Shown here piece by piece: positions 1 to 10,049 of a stretch of 46,858 nt of DNA. Numbering within the stretch: position 1 is the first letter of the stretch; every line of letters begins with the position of its first letter. Location of the stretch: the NCBI GenBank assembly GCA_020436165.1, contig JAGQYI010000068.1, forward strand, positions 1-46,858, given 5' to 3'. Source of the DNA: Cyclobacteriaceae bacterium (lineage in GTDB: Bacteria > Bacteroidota > Bacteroidia > Cytophagales > Cyclobacteriaceae). The position numbers and the translations under genes are program-made. The notes under the pieces are model-generated. The model was not told where the DNA came from and did not search any database. It saw only the letters and a program-made list of their open reading frames with translations.

Positions 1-140
1 TAAAGCTGACTTGTGATTTGCCATTTGTATATATAATTCTTAAAAGCTACTCCAAAATTTTGAGAGTGCAAATGTAGGGCTATTTATATTTAATGCAAAG
101 CATTGATTTTAAATTATTTTAATCGTATAATGCTTTTTCA

Positions 141-1085
141 ATGCAGTATGTAGTTTATTTATTGGTATTAGTCTTTATGATTTTTCCTTCTTTCAACAAA
201 GAGGACTGGGGGTTCTTTGGCCACAGAAAAATAAATGAACTTGCTATTTATACGCTACCTCCCGAATTAGAAAAGTTTTATAAGTCACAGGCTGACAAAA
301 TAATTGAGCTTGCCCCGGCACCGGACCAAAGGCGTTATGTGATCCCAGAAGAAGCCGCAAAGCACTACATCGATTTGGATTTGTACGATTCATTGCCCCT
401 GCCCAAATACTGGAACCAGGCAGTTGAGAAATATGGAGAGGAGCTTTTGAGAAGCAGAGGAATTGTTCCCTGGAATACCTATTTGGTGTACCACCAACTG
501 GTGAAGGCTATGAGCGATCATAACTACGAGCGCATTGTTCGGCTTTCGGCCGATCTGGGACATTATGTGGGTGATGCACATGTGCCCTTACATACAACAA
601 GCAATTATAATGGGCAGGAAACCGGCCAGTTGGGCATACATGCATTTTGGGAATCGAGGTTGCCTGAGTTGTATTTTGATTCGTACGACCTTTTTGCAGG
701 TAGGGCAACTTATGTAGAAGATGTGCAGGCAGAACTTTGGGAGACTGTTATGGAGTCTCATGCTGTGGTTGATTCCGTGCTTAACCTGGAGGCTTATGTA
801 ACCCGTAAGGTAGGAGAGGATAAAAAATACGCCTATATCGTTAAAGGTAAAAGAACCGTACGAGCGCCATCAGAATATTTTTGTAAAGAATACAATGAAA
901 AAGGTGGTGGCTTAGTCGAGCAAAGAATGCGTTCAGCCATTATTCGGGTGGGGAGCCTGTGGCTTAGCGCCTGGATAGATGCGGGCCAACCCGATTTAGA
1001 CGTCAAAGGAGAATTAGTCCTGCACGAATCTGATTCAATAAAAGTCGAAAAAGTGAATCCCGATTTCAGATCACATGATTATTAG
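141..1085 (+). CDS. secreted S1/P1-nuclease-like / zinc-dependent phospholipase C family protein
   Basis: The 314-residue product has a hydrophobic N-terminal export signal (about residues 1-18), then D-W-G-F-F-G-H at 22-28. The Trp and His that follow signal cleavage are the zinc-binding N-terminus in S1/P1 nucleases and related phospholipase C enzymes. A second metal-binding stretch, GHYVGDAHVPLH, lies near residue 145 and is followed by HAFWESRLPE. These zinc enzymes cleave phosphodiester bonds outside the cytoplasm; the substrate (nucleic acid or phospholipid) cannot be told from sequence. The ATG at 141 places the signal peptide correctly. The gene converges on the PorP/SprF gene and their 3' ends overlap by 4 bases (TAG against TAA), so there is no room for a separate terminator. 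Family call is firm, substrate open. Confidence 0.85.
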   Translation: MQYVVYLLVLVFMIFPSFNKEDWGFFGHRKINELAIYTLPPELEKFYKSQADKIIELAPAPDQRRYVIPEEAAKHYIDLDLYDSLPLPKYWNQAVEKYGEELLRSRGIVPWNTYLVYHQLVKAMSDHNYERIVRLSADLGHYVGDAHVPLHTTSNYNGQETGQLGIHAFWESRLPELYFDSYDLFAGRATYVEDVQAELWETVMESHAVVDSVLNLEAYVTRKVGEDKKYAYIVKGKRTVRAPSEYFCKEYNEKGGGLVEQRMRSAIIRVGSLWLSAWIDAGQPDLDVKGELVLHESDSIKVEKVNPDFRSHDY

Positions 1086-1996
1086 AAATATCGTCTTCCA
1101 ATTGCATTGTTTTTAAACAATTCCAGATCAACCGAAAACATAAGTTCGTGTGTTCCAAACGTATTTGTTCCAACCGCATTTAAGGGATACTCAAATGAAT
1201 ACCCCAAACGGAACATATCGTTAAACTCAAATTGAGAATTAATACCTACGGCATTAAAATTTCTGATAGTGGCGCCCACCCACAAACTTTCCAGGAGTAA
1301 AAAGCTTGCGTTTAAGTCCACAGAAATAGGCTGACCTTCCACAATTTTAATAAGCGCAGACGGCTTAAATTTTAAAGCGATGAACTGATCAAATACATAC
1401 CCGGCACTTACATAATAATGCCTTTGATGAACAGTGGTTGTGCCATTTGCGCTCCGAGATTCCATGTTAAGCATTCTGGGAACAGAAGCACCCAGATAAA
1501 ACTGATTTGTTTTGAAAAAAATACCTGATCCAAAATTCACTTTAGTGACTTCTGCATCTACCAATTCCAATGCCTGATCCGATTGCTCAAGAACAAGGTT
1601 ATCATAATCATATCTGTAATCAATATAACCAGTTTGCAATCCAAAGGAGAGGCTTCTACCGTTCAAAAGATCTATTTTATAGGAATACATTAGCTGATAC
1701 TCCGTATTCTTATTAACACCGTAAGCATCCCTTGATACCAACAGTCCAACGCCCACCTTATTATTGATTATAGAAGCAGAGGCGTTTAAGGTGTTTGTCT
1801 GCGGGGCTCCTTCCAAGCCCACCCACTGGTTGCGTGCAAATAAGGTGGCATTAAATACGTCATTAATACCTGTGTACGCAGGGTTAATCATGGATTGATT
1901 TAGCAGATATTGACTATACAGAGGGTCCTGTTGACCAAACACAGTTGAGGTTGAGCCAAAGACCATTAGGGCGATTACTATGTTTTTCAAACTCAT
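1082..1996 (-). CDS. PorP/SprF family type IX secretion outer-membrane protein
   Basis: 304 residues with a signal peptide ending VFG-QQ and the family hallmark right after it: QDPLYSQYLLNQSMINPAYT, then ARNQWVGLEGAP. The rest alternates like an outer-membrane beta-barrel and ends in RRYF. PorP/SprF proteins are partners of the type IX secretion system; in Flavobacterium johnsoniae SprF is needed to export and attach SprB, encoded just upstream. Here the start codon overlaps the stop of the giant surface protein in an ATGA (1993-1996), so the two are almost certainly translationally coupled. I infer that this protein serves export or anchoring of that type B substrate. It may also serve the divergent type B protein starting at about 10050, which has no SprF of its own in view. 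Confidence 0.93.
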   Translation of the reverse strand: MSLKNIVIALMVFGSTSTVFGQQDPLYSQYLLNQSMINPAYTGINDVFNATLFARNQWVGLEGAPQTNTLNASASIINNKVGVGLLVSRDAYGVNKNTEYQLMYSYKIDLLNGRSLSFGLQTGYIDYRYDYDNLVLEQSDQALELVDAEVTKVNFGSGIFFKTNQFYLGASVPRMLNMESRSANGTTTVHQRHYYVSAGYVFDQFIALKFKPSALIKIVEGQPISVDLNASFLLLESLWVGATIRNFNAVGINSQFEFNDMFRLGYSFEYPLNAVGTNTFGTHELMFSVDLELFKNNAIGRRYF

Positions 1997-4900
1997 CGTT
2001 TTAAGAATATAAATCCTGTTAATGCCTTCTCTCCATTACCTTTATCAATGGAGTAATAAAAGTTACCTGTTTCGAGTTCCTGGTTAGAACCTGTATTGTC
2101 GGTGCCATCGAATATTACACTTTGGTTATCATATCCTGTAGCTTCAAAAACCTTGTCGCCCCACCTGTTGTAAATTATAACTTTATTATCCGGGTAGCTG
2201 GTAATGTTTTCTATTTTGAGAAAATCGTGTACCCCATCACCGTTAGGAGTCACCACATTGTATACCTTAATATCTCCTGAGGACTCTTGTAATACCTCAC
2301 CGGAAACAGAAAATGTAAAATCGTTAAGGTTGGTTGAAACCAGTACGTTTCCGGAGTAATCACCTGCGCTGGTAGCTAATAACCTTACAACGAATTGATC
2401 AAAACCAGCCGGAGGAACTGAAGCAGGAGGGTCTATAATTTCAAAGGCAGGATTATCTGATGTAATATTGGTAATTGTTAGAGTGTTGGTTGTACTTGGA
2501 TTTTCGATCACAAATACTTTATCAATATTTACATCAACAGTAGTAGACCCCAAATCTATTGTTTGGTTAGAGATTACTACTTCACCACTATTATCTTCAC
2601 CGTCTATAATTATTATACTTTCGATCGATCCTGCGATCTCAAAAGTGAATGGGTTTTCGTCTGCGTCATCATTATTTATAGATACTGTACCATTGAAAGT
2701 GCCTGTATTTGCACCTGAAAGCGTAATCGTAAACGTTTCAGTAGCACCCATTGGGATAGTTGATAATGTACTTGCCACAGAATACCCTGAGCCGCTAACG
2801 GAAATACCACTGATTGCAAGGAATGAAGTACCTGTGTTTTCAATGGCGAAGGTTTGAGTAACATCAGTACCCTGGGCTGCGGAGCCTAAGTCAAAAGGAG
2901 TGGCCTGAGCATTTGTAATAGATACTCCAGAATTGTCTGATCCTGCATAAACATTTATTTCGGGTGCATTGATAGGCGCGATAACCCCTGTAATATCAAA
3001 CGTAAATGGGTTTTCGTTACTGTCATCATTTGCAATAGTAACCGTGGTATTGAACGTTCCTGCATTAGTTCCTGAAAGGGTTACAGTAAAAGTTTGGGTG
3101 TTTCCTGCAGGAACAGCTGCAATAGAACTGCTTACAGAATAATCGGTTCCACTTATAGTTATGCCGCTTACATTCAGATCGGCTGTACCTGTATTTTCAA
3201 TAGCAAATGTTTGTGTAATGTCAGCTCCTTGAATTGCCGAGCCAAAGTCAATGGCAGTTGCTTGTGCATCAGCAATGGGTGTTCCTGAATTATCAGACCC
3301 GGAATAAACGTTTATTTCGGGAACAGGTACTGCAGAAATTACACCTGTAATATCGAAGGTAAATGGGTTTTCGTTACTGTCGTCATTTTCAATAGTAACT
3401 GTAGTGTTGAATATACCTGTATTGGTTCCTGAAAGTGTTATTGTAAAAGTTTGCGAAGTGCCAATAGAAATGGTTGTTATTGAATTGTTGACTGTGTAGT
3501 CCGTACCAATAACAGTAATGTTACTTACATTTAGATCGGCCGTACCTGTATTTTCAATGGCAAAAGTTTGAGTAATGTCAGTTCCTTGAAACGCACTTCC
3601 AAAATCAATAGCCGTGGCTTGAGCATCGACTATTGGAGTCCCTGAATTATCCAGTCCGGCATATACATTTATTTCAGGCTCAGGAGTAGCCGTTATGGTT
3701 CCGGTAATATCAAACGTGAATGGATTCTCGTTACTATCATTGTTTGTGATGGTGACGGTACTGCTGAATGTTCCAATGCTGGTACCTGATAATGTTATTG
3801 TAAATGTTTGAGTGGCCCCAAAACTGATAGTTGTTATAGAATTGGTTACAGAAAAATCGGTTCCTGAAACAGAAATACCACTAATATCAAGATCTGTTGT
3901 CCCTGTATTTTCTATGGCAAAGGTTTGGGTAATGTCAGTTCCCTGAACCATGCTTCCAAAATCGATGGGGGTAATTTGTGCATCCGTTATGGGAATACCA
4001 CTGTTATCTGATCCGTGGTAAACATCTATTTCAGGTGAAAGCGTTTGAAGTGCGTTTGAAATTATCCAGTTTGATTCGGAATTGTTGAGCGCAAAATTAT
4101 TCAAGGCACCATCATTATTATTTGTGGTTCTATCTGGTAAAAGAATTACAGGGGGCGTGGTATTATCGCCATTAGCAATGCCTTGATCCAATTTGTAATA
4201 AGCAATAAGGTTAGCTTCGTTTCCGGCCAATGAATTGGAAATATTATTTTGAATTTCTGTTTGAGTTCGAACATCATCCCAAATCCTTAATTCATCAATT
4301 TCTCCACTAAATTCCCTGGTATTAAAATTTAAAACAGGTTCTCCATCATAGTTACTCCCAATAAAAAGATTTGAAACCCCATCGTAGTTTGGTACACTGG
4401 CAAAAGTAGTAGAAGTATCCAGGCCTCCATTTACATAAATATACGAGTTGGTGGAGGCTCCGGCATTTTCAATAACACCAGCCAAATGATACCAAGTGTT
4501 ATCGGCCAGCACAGTAGTTCCTGTTAAAACCTGATCGGCATGTGTATCATCCCTAAACATTAAAAAGGGTTGTCCGCTTGAATTGATAAGCATTTCATAC
4601 CCACCGGAAGTGCCAAAACTGCCTATTGTGGCTGCAATTACATACTGATCGTTCACAACCGAATAGTCTAATTTTACCCAGGCTTCTATGGTTAGGCTGG
4701 AATGCCCGTAAAGCGAAGCATCCCCACCGGCATCTACATAATCATTTATACCATCAAAGTCCAGGGAATGGCCGGGAGGGTTAAGAAATACGGGTGTAAA
4801 CTCCGAGGTTCCGTCCGTTGCATTGGAGGCAGTGGCTGTTATAGCATCGTTGCTTGTATCAATGGTTAGGCCGGTAACTGACCAGTTGCCTGAACCATCA

Positions 4901-7900
4901 ACAATGGCAGTTCCTAAGTACTCCTGCCCCTGCGAGGGGTAACAACCAGAATTGGCCCTGAATACATGAATATTTTCTCCAATTGTTCCAACGCCACTGA
5001 CGGAGGAGCTTGTCATACCAGATACATAAGGTGGCTGAATGCTGTTGTTTGCAGTTCCGTTAAGGGAAATGCCCAATGTGCCGTTGCAGTAAATGCTATT
5101 GGCAATTACTGAATTGCCATAACCATTGCTAATCTGAATTCCATAGGTAGAGTTGTTGGCAACAATATTAGCCTCACCGGCAGAAGTACCGCCAATGGCA
5201 TTATTCAAATTGGCGCTTCCCGTGGGTTCAAAATAGACACCAATTCCGTTGCCCAAGGAGGTGGTTCCATCACTGCCAACACCAATATTATTGCCAAATA
5301 GATTATTGTTTTCTGCTCGAGACAAGTGCAGACCATTAGTAGTATTTGACGATATAACATTATTGCTAATGGTCGCATTTATGCCAATGGAATGAGAAAT
5401 ACCTACGTTGTTAGGTAAGGGTGCATTCCCACTTGCATCCACTCCAATCCAGTTTCCTTCTATTAATGCACCGTTGTTATACCATAAGAGAATACCTTCG
5501 TTGGTATTTCCTGAAATGATATTACTTTCTGTAGCCAGGCTGCCACCAATTATGTATCCCTGAACATAAGGAAACCCAATACCATTGCCTTGTGCATAAA
5601 TACCAATGTTGTTTGGTGTTGCTACTGTACCGCTCGGGTCAGTTCCTATTAGATTTGATTGGATGGTAATGTTGCTGCTATTGAAAAGATATATTCCATA
5701 ATTGTTATTATTCAGCAGGTTGCCTTTACCACTTGTTCCAAATATGGCAGGGCCATTTTGAAAACCTCCATAATAAATTCCGCCTCCTGTAAAGTTGGTA
5801 ATCCACAAACCATAAACCTCACTTGGGCCCTGCAAAGAGAGTCCATGAGTTAGTGTACCCTGACCATCTAAGATTACGCGATAATCGGCTGAGCCTGGCT
5901 GCGTGCTGGCATCAATTACAGCACCTCCTGAAGCAAAGGTTATCAAGGGTAGATCAGATGCCGGAGATATGGTCCATCTTTCAGTTGCTCCATCGTAATT
6001 AGGGTCCGAAATAGGTATGTTGAAGGTGATGGTTTCCTTGCCAACTATGGCAATTGCGTTATCCATGCACCAACGCAGAGAGCCTGTTCCTGAATCGTTT
6101 GTATTAGTAACTACATATGGACACAATTGTGCATCGCCTGAGATCGTCCAGCCATAGGATGAAATAAGATTACTTCGGGCAACAGTACCATCACAGTAAG
6201 TAAGACCGTTGGCGCCTAATGATAAACCACTTGGAGGCACCTGTGCTTCCCAACCAATTAGGGTTGCATCATAATTTGCTAACGAAAGACCTGAATCATC
6301 TAGCATATTAGATAGAGAAGTTACTAAGCCAATATTCCATGAGCCCAAGTTCTGGTCAAATGAGGAAGCGTTAAAAAACATACCTCCCATGTTTTGCACC
6401 TTGCTTACATCCCAGGAAGAAATATCCTGATTAAATGCAATTGCATTCACAAACATGTTGGCCATGGTAGCAACATTACCAACCTGCCAGCCCGATATGT
6501 TGCTGTCAAAATTAGATGCGTCATAAAACATAAACGACATGCCGGAAACACTGGAAACATTCCAGCTGCTTATATTACCATTAAATGCTGTTGCTCCCCT
6601 GAACATGGCTGTCATGGAAGTAGCACTACTTACATTCCAGGAATTAAGATTTTGGTTAAAGGAAGTGGCATCCTGAAACATTCCGTCAAAAACAGTTCCG
6701 CCTGAAACATTCCACCCATTGATATTCTGTTTAAATGCAGTAGCTCCTCTGAAAACAAATGCGAAAGAACTCACCCCACTTACATCAAAACCACTTATGT
6801 CTCCATCAAATGCTGACGCATTGTAAAACATAGCTGTTATAAAACTTAAACTCGTGGTTGTCCAGGTGGAAATATTTCCATTGAATGCCGTTGCATCCCT
6901 GAACATATAGCTCATATCTGCCACGTTGCTTACATTCCAACTGTTTAGATCCTGATTAATATTTGTGTAAGCAAACATGTTGCTCATATTGGTAATGTTG
7001 CTTACATCCCAACCCGAGAGATCTGACGTAAAATCTTTTACCTCGCTAAACATATAATAGGCCGATGAGACATTGGATAAATCCGGGATGTCTGAAGCTG
7101 CAACAGTTAATTCAGTGCATCCATTAAAGGCATAAGAAAAATCATCCCACACGTTAAAGCCCCATTGATCTATTGAAGTTATTTTTTGTCTATCCGCTGA
7201 ATTATTGAATTGAATATGTGGGTATGTACCAACTATTTCAATAGTATAGGTTCCCGAAGAGGGGAATGTAATAGTTGGGTTCTCCCCTAAGGATGTAACC
7301 ACACCCGAGTTGGTTGGATTGCCATTTTCTTCCCAAAAAACGGTCATGTTGGTGCCGGCACCGTAAATAGGAATTTCAATCTCATTGCTGCCGGAAACGC
7401 CTGGATTATCCGTTTTCCAGGTAGTGGTAAATGGACAGTACTGGCCTGCATCGGTTATGGCCCACGAGGAAGCGACAAGTGTTGCTTTGGCAGCTGTAGC
7501 ACTACAGAAATAAAGATTATCGGCATCCAGAGTTACCGCAGCTTGTACGGATTGTGCCGCCCACCCAATTAACGTAGCATCGTAGTTGGAAGGAGAAAGG
7601 CCAGAACCAGAGAGCATTGAGGTCATGTCTGTTATGTTGGATATATCCCATCCGCTCAAATCCTGGTTAAAGGAAGAAGCATTGTCAAACATTCCGTATA
7701 AATCAGTAACAAGCGGAAAACTCCATGAACTCAGGTCCTGATTGAAGGCATAGGCATATCCAAACATCCCAAAGATGTCCGTTGCACTTGACAGGTTCCA
7801 GTTATTCAACGGTTGATTAAAAACATAAGCTTGATTAAACATATAATCAAAGTCAACCACATTACTAACATTCCAGCTATTGAGCGGTTGGTTGAAAACA

Positions 7901-9792
7901 TATGCAGCTTCAAACATTGAATACATAAATGTTACATTGCTCACATCCCAGTTACTAATGTCCTGGTTAAAAGAAGTTGCTTCATAGAACATGGCAGCCA
8001 TGTCTAAGACATTGCCTGTTTTGGTGCCCCATGCAGCTAATGGTTGGTTAAAAGCCAAAGCCCCTGCAAACATGTATTTCATGTCGGTTACATTGCTCAC
8101 GTCCCAACTGCTCACATCTCCATTAAATACATTGGCAAAATTGAACATGTATGACATGTTGGTAATGGTACTTACATCCCAGTTGCTGAGATTACCGGTC
8201 ATGTTCCAGTTACCAAAAAACATAAAGCTTAGGTCGGTAGCATTGAAAAGATTGGGAGCGTCCGTTGCATTAATCACCAAATTATGACACTGATCAAAAG
8301 CATGGGACATGGAAGTCCAGGCAATGCTGCCCCATTGTTCTACAGTTAAAATTTTGTTAAAATCCCCGGCTCCGTTAAAATAAATTCTCGGGAAAGCACC
8401 TGTAATTTCAACCTGATACGTATCTCCATTGGTTAACCCACTGATAGTGGTATTTCCTGTTCTACCCGTCAATGATCCATCTCCAACTCCGGCATTTGTC
8501 AAATTTGTCCAAACCACGTCATAACTGTATCCTCCGCCTGTGGTTGGAATGGTAATTTGCCCATCCGTGGTTTGCCATGTGGTAATAAAAGGGTTGCAGC
8601 TTTTCGTGTCAAGTGTAATCGCCCATCCATAACTTGAAATCAAATCTTGTCTGGCAGTTTCACCATTACAATATGTCATACCGTTCGCACGAAAAGAGGC
8701 TATTCCTGTGGGTATTTGTGTTTCGCCTACATCTAAAGTTGCCCAGCCAATTAATGCTTTGTCGTAGTTTGCTGTGGATAAACCGGAAAGCCAAAGCATA
8801 TCGGTCATGTCAGTAACACTGCTTATATTCCAACCTCCCAGGTCTTGATTAAAATTGCTGGCAAATCCAAACAGATAGCTCATATTCGTAACTCCACTTA
8901 CATTCCAGTTGCCAATGGGTTGATTGAAAGAACTCGCATTATAAAACATCAGACCAAGGGTTAAAGCTGAGCCCAATTCCCAATTGGCAAGTGGTTGATT
9001 GAAGGAGCTTGCTCCTTGAAAAGCACCCGCAAAATTTGTTACATTACTTACATCCCAGCTATTAACCGGCTGGTTAAAACTGGTAGCATTTTTAAAGATT
9101 ACCTGAATAGTATTTACAGTAGTTATAGTCCAGTTATTCAATGGCTGATTAAAGCTGGTTGCTCCCTGAAACATGCTAGATATGTCAGTGGCACTGGTAA
9201 GCACCCAACTGTTAAGGGGTTGGTTAAAAGAAGTGGCATCCCAAAACATACCATAGAAAATAACAATATTGCTAACGTCCCAATGGTCAATCGACTGATT
9301 AAAAGACGTGGCACCATGAAACATTTGATTCAAGGATAAAGCAACTGATAAGTTGGGTGAATCAACGGCAGGAACGGTTAGGTTGGTACACCCATAAAAA
9401 GCCGTTTCCATTGAAGTCCAAATAATGTCTCCCCACTGTTCAACTGTAAGAATTTTATCCTTATCGCCTCCATTATTGAAATTGATCCTTGGAAAGCTTC
9501 CGTTTATTTCAACCTGATAAATATCGCCATTATTTAACCCTGAAATGGTATAATTTCCGTTAACACCTGAAACGGAACCATCTCCAACACCTGCATTGGT
9601 TTGATTCGTCCAAATTATACTATAATTATACCCTCCACCTGTTGTAGGAATGGTAATTTGTCCATCGGTTGTTTGCCAGGTTGTAATAAATGCTTGTGCA
9701 TTTACACTATTTGAAAAAGCAAATAGCACTACCATTATGCATAGACTAATAAGCAGCTTATGCCGTTTTTTTTGCCAAATAACAGAGTTCAT
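1993..9792 (-). CDS. giant BspA-repeat surface protein with LamG, choice-of-anchor D repeats and type B T9SS sorting domain
   Basis: 2599 residues. A signal peptide (about 1-33, ending VNAQA) is followed by three homologous units (about 34-395, 396-785, 786-1223). Each opens with an F-x-T-T-W domain, a GDxYQVEI-type strand and a VEQWG motif, then runs into BspA/DUF285 repeats of the form MF..ATSFNQPLNSWDVSNVTNM. Next come right-handed beta-helix repeats with NosD-like Asn/Gly turns (about 1224-1560), a LamG/concanavalin domain (about 1674-1890) and four 119-residue choice-of-anchor D domains plus a fifth divergent one (about 1920-2500). The end is a type B (gliding-motility-associated) sorting domain: VVTPNGDG, IYNRWGDKVFE, then FIFLKR. 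It should be exported by T9SS and displayed on the surface. BspA repeats bind host or matrix proteins in some bacteria; the ligand here is unknown. It is coupled to the SprF-type gene by an ATGA overlap. Confidence 0.92.
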   Translation of the reverse strand: MNSVIWQKKRHKLLISLCIMVVLFAFSNSVNAQAFITTWQTTDGQITIPTTGGGYNYSIIWTNQTNAGVGDGSVSGVNGNYTISGLNNGDIYQVEINGSFPRINFNNGGDKDKILTVEQWGDIIWTSMETAFYGCTNLTVPAVDSPNLSVALSLNQMFHGATSFNQSIDHWDVSNIVIFYGMFWDATSFNQPLNSWVLTSATDISSMFQGATSFNQPLNNWTITTVNTIQVIFKNATSFNQPVNSWDVSNVTNFAGAFQGASSFNQPLANWELGSALTLGLMFYNASSFNQPIGNWNVSGVTNMSYLFGFASNFNQDLGGWNISSVTDMTDMLWLSGLSTANYDKALIGWATLDVGETQIPTGIASFRANGMTYCNGETARQDLISSYGWAITLDTKSCNPFITTWQTTDGQITIPTTGGGYSYDVVWTNLTNAGVGDGSLTGRTGNTTISGLTNGDTYQVEITGAFPRIYFNGAGDFNKILTVEQWGSIAWTSMSHAFDQCHNLVINATDAPNLFNATDLSFMFFGNWNMTGNLSNWDVSTITNMSYMFNFANVFNGDVSSWDVSNVTDMKYMFAGALAFNQPLAAWGTKTGNVLDMAAMFYEATSFNQDISNWDVSNVTFMYSMFEAAYVFNQPLNSWNVSNVVDFDYMFNQAYVFNQPLNNWNLSSATDIFGMFGYAYAFNQDLSSWSFPLVTDLYGMFDNASSFNQDLSGWDISNITDMTSMLSGSGLSPSNYDATLIGWAAQSVQAAVTLDADNLYFCSATAAKATLVASSWAITDAGQYCPFTTTWKTDNPGVSGSNEIEIPIYGAGTNMTVFWEENGNPTNSGVVTSLGENPTITFPSSGTYTIEIVGTYPHIQFNNSADRQKITSIDQWGFNVWDDFSYAFNGCTELTVAASDIPDLSNVSSAYYMFSEVKDFTSDLSGWDVSNITNMSNMFAYTNINQDLNSWNVSNVADMSYMFRDATAFNGNISTWTTTSLSFITAMFYNASAFDGDISGFDVSGVSSFAFVFRGATAFKQNINGWNVSGGTVFDGMFQDATSFNQNLNSWNVSSATSMTAMFRGATAFNGNISSWNVSSVSGMSFMFYDASNFDSNISGWQVGNVATMANMFVNAIAFNQDISSWDVSKVQNMGGMFFNASSFDQNLGSWNIGLVTSLSNMLDDSGLSLANYDATLIGWEAQVPPSGLSLGANGLTYCDGTVARSNLISSYGWTISGDAQLCPYVVTNTNDSGTGSLRWCMDNAIAIVGKETITFNIPISDPNYDGATERWTISPASDLPLITFASGGAVIDASTQPGSADYRVILDGQGTLTHGLSLQGPSEVYGLWITNFTGGGIYYGGFQNGPAIFGTSGKGNLLNNNNYGIYLFNSSNITIQSNLIGTDPSGTVATPNNIGIYAQGNGIGFPYVQGYIIGGSLATESNIISGNTNEGILLWYNNGALIEGNWIGVDASGNAPLPNNVGISHSIGINATISNNVISSNTTNGLHLSRAENNNLFGNNIGVGSDGTTSLGNGIGVYFEPTGSANLNNAIGGTSAGEANIVANNSTYGIQISNGYGNSVIANSIYCNGTLGISLNGTANNSIQPPYVSGMTSSSVSGVGTIGENIHVFRANSGCYPSQGQEYLGTAIVDGSGNWSVTGLTIDTSNDAITATASNATDGTSEFTPVFLNPPGHSLDFDGINDYVDAGGDASLYGHSSLTIEAWVKLDYSVVNDQYVIAATIGSFGTSGGYEMLINSSGQPFLMFRDDTHADQVLTGTTVLADNTWYHLAGVIENAGASTNSYIYVNGGLDTSTTFASVPNYDGVSNLFIGSNYDGEPVLNFNTREFSGEIDELRIWDDVRTQTEIQNNISNSLAGNEANLIAYYKLDQGIANGDNTTPPVILLPDRTTNNNDGALNNFALNNSESNWIISNALQTLSPEIDVYHGSDNSGIPITDAQITPIDFGSMVQGTDITQTFAIENTGTTDLDISGISVSGTDFSVTNSITTISFGATQTFTITLSGTSIGTFSSTVTITNNDSNENPFTFDITGTITATPEPEINVYAGLDNSGTPIVDAQATAIDFGSAFQGTDITQTFAIENTGTADLNVSNITVIGTDYTVNNSITTISIGTSQTFTITLSGTNTGIFNTTVTIENDDSNENPFTFDITGVISAVPVPEINVYSGSDNSGTPIADAQATAIDFGSAIQGADITQTFAIENTGTADLNVSGITISGTDYSVSSSIAAVPAGNTQTFTVTLSGTNAGTFNTTVTIANDDSNENPFTFDITGVIAPINAPEINVYAGSDNSGVSITNAQATPFDLGSAAQGTDVTQTFAIENTGTSFLAISGISVSGSGYSVASTLSTIPMGATETFTITLSGANTGTFNGTVSINNDDADENPFTFEIAGSIESIIIIDGEDNSGEVVISNQTIDLGSTTVDVNIDKVFVIENPSTTNTLTITNITSDNPAFEIIDPPASVPPAGFDQFVVRLLATSAGDYSGNVLVSTNLNDFTFSVSGEVLQESSGDIKVYNVVTPNGDGVHDFLKIENITSYPDNKVIIYNRWGDKVFEATGYDNQSVIFDGTDNTGSNQELETGNFYYSIDKGNGEKALTGFIFLKR
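2604..4032 (-). repeat. four tandem 357-bp choice-of-anchor D repeats
   Basis: The codon for Glu in the motif E-I-[DN]-V-Y sits at 4032, 3675, 3318 and 2961, an exact period of 357 bases (119 codons) with no length drift. Each unit contains DNSG, TAIDFGS-like, DITQTFAIENTGT, TQTFT[IV]TLSG and NPFTFDI. A fifth, shorter and diverged unit follows (about 2280-2604). The strict period suggests recent expansion or ongoing homogenisation and makes the region prone to copy-number change and to assembly collapse. Confidence 0.9.
6124..9693 (-). repeat. three homologous BspA/DUF285 units inside the giant surface protein
   Basis: The first half of the giant protein is a triplication of a unit of roughly 360-440 residues: a 100-residue entry domain with the words TTDGQITIPTTGGGY (units 1 and 2) or a diverged version (unit 3), then 6-11 BspA repeats of about 25 residues. 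Each unit ends with a cap of the type L-x-x-SGLS..NYD..LIGWA followed by a Cys/Asn-containing strand. Units 1 and 2 are more alike than either is to unit 3. These are coding repeats, not CRISPR or mobile DNA. Confidence 0.85.
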
Positions 9793-10049
9793 AAAGGGTT
9801 AAAACAAGTTTGTTAAGGTTGTTAGTTTAGGTATTCAGGTTAATAAAATGCTATTATACTGTAAGTTAAGCTTTGTAATTTACTAAAATTAATTTTACCA
9901 AATCCTATTATCAGTTATCTTAATTTTTCCCAACAAATTTCTTTTTGAGGTCAAGCTGACTCCTTGATTACTAAAAAGTTGATCGGAAAAATGGATTGAA
10001 CCACTCTGAATACTCACTATATTTAAGTCTGAATTTAAACATTCGCAAA

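Noticed and set aside
1-140. Left edge as a possible gene remnant or RNA
   Set aside because: It is AT-rich with only a small AATGC/GCATT symmetry at 92-104; no coding frame, promoter consensus or RNA fold was convincing.
2468-2857. Open frames on the plus strand across the giant surface protein gene, such as this one and those near 6394-6705 and 8995-9339
   Set aside because: They are mirror frames of a long repetitive gene; their products are low-complexity or repeat-derived, with no start-site signal.
2604-4032. Regular repeats that could suggest a CRISPR array or satellite
   Set aside because: The unit is 357 bases, wholly coding and in frame; no short identical repeat with unique spacers exists.
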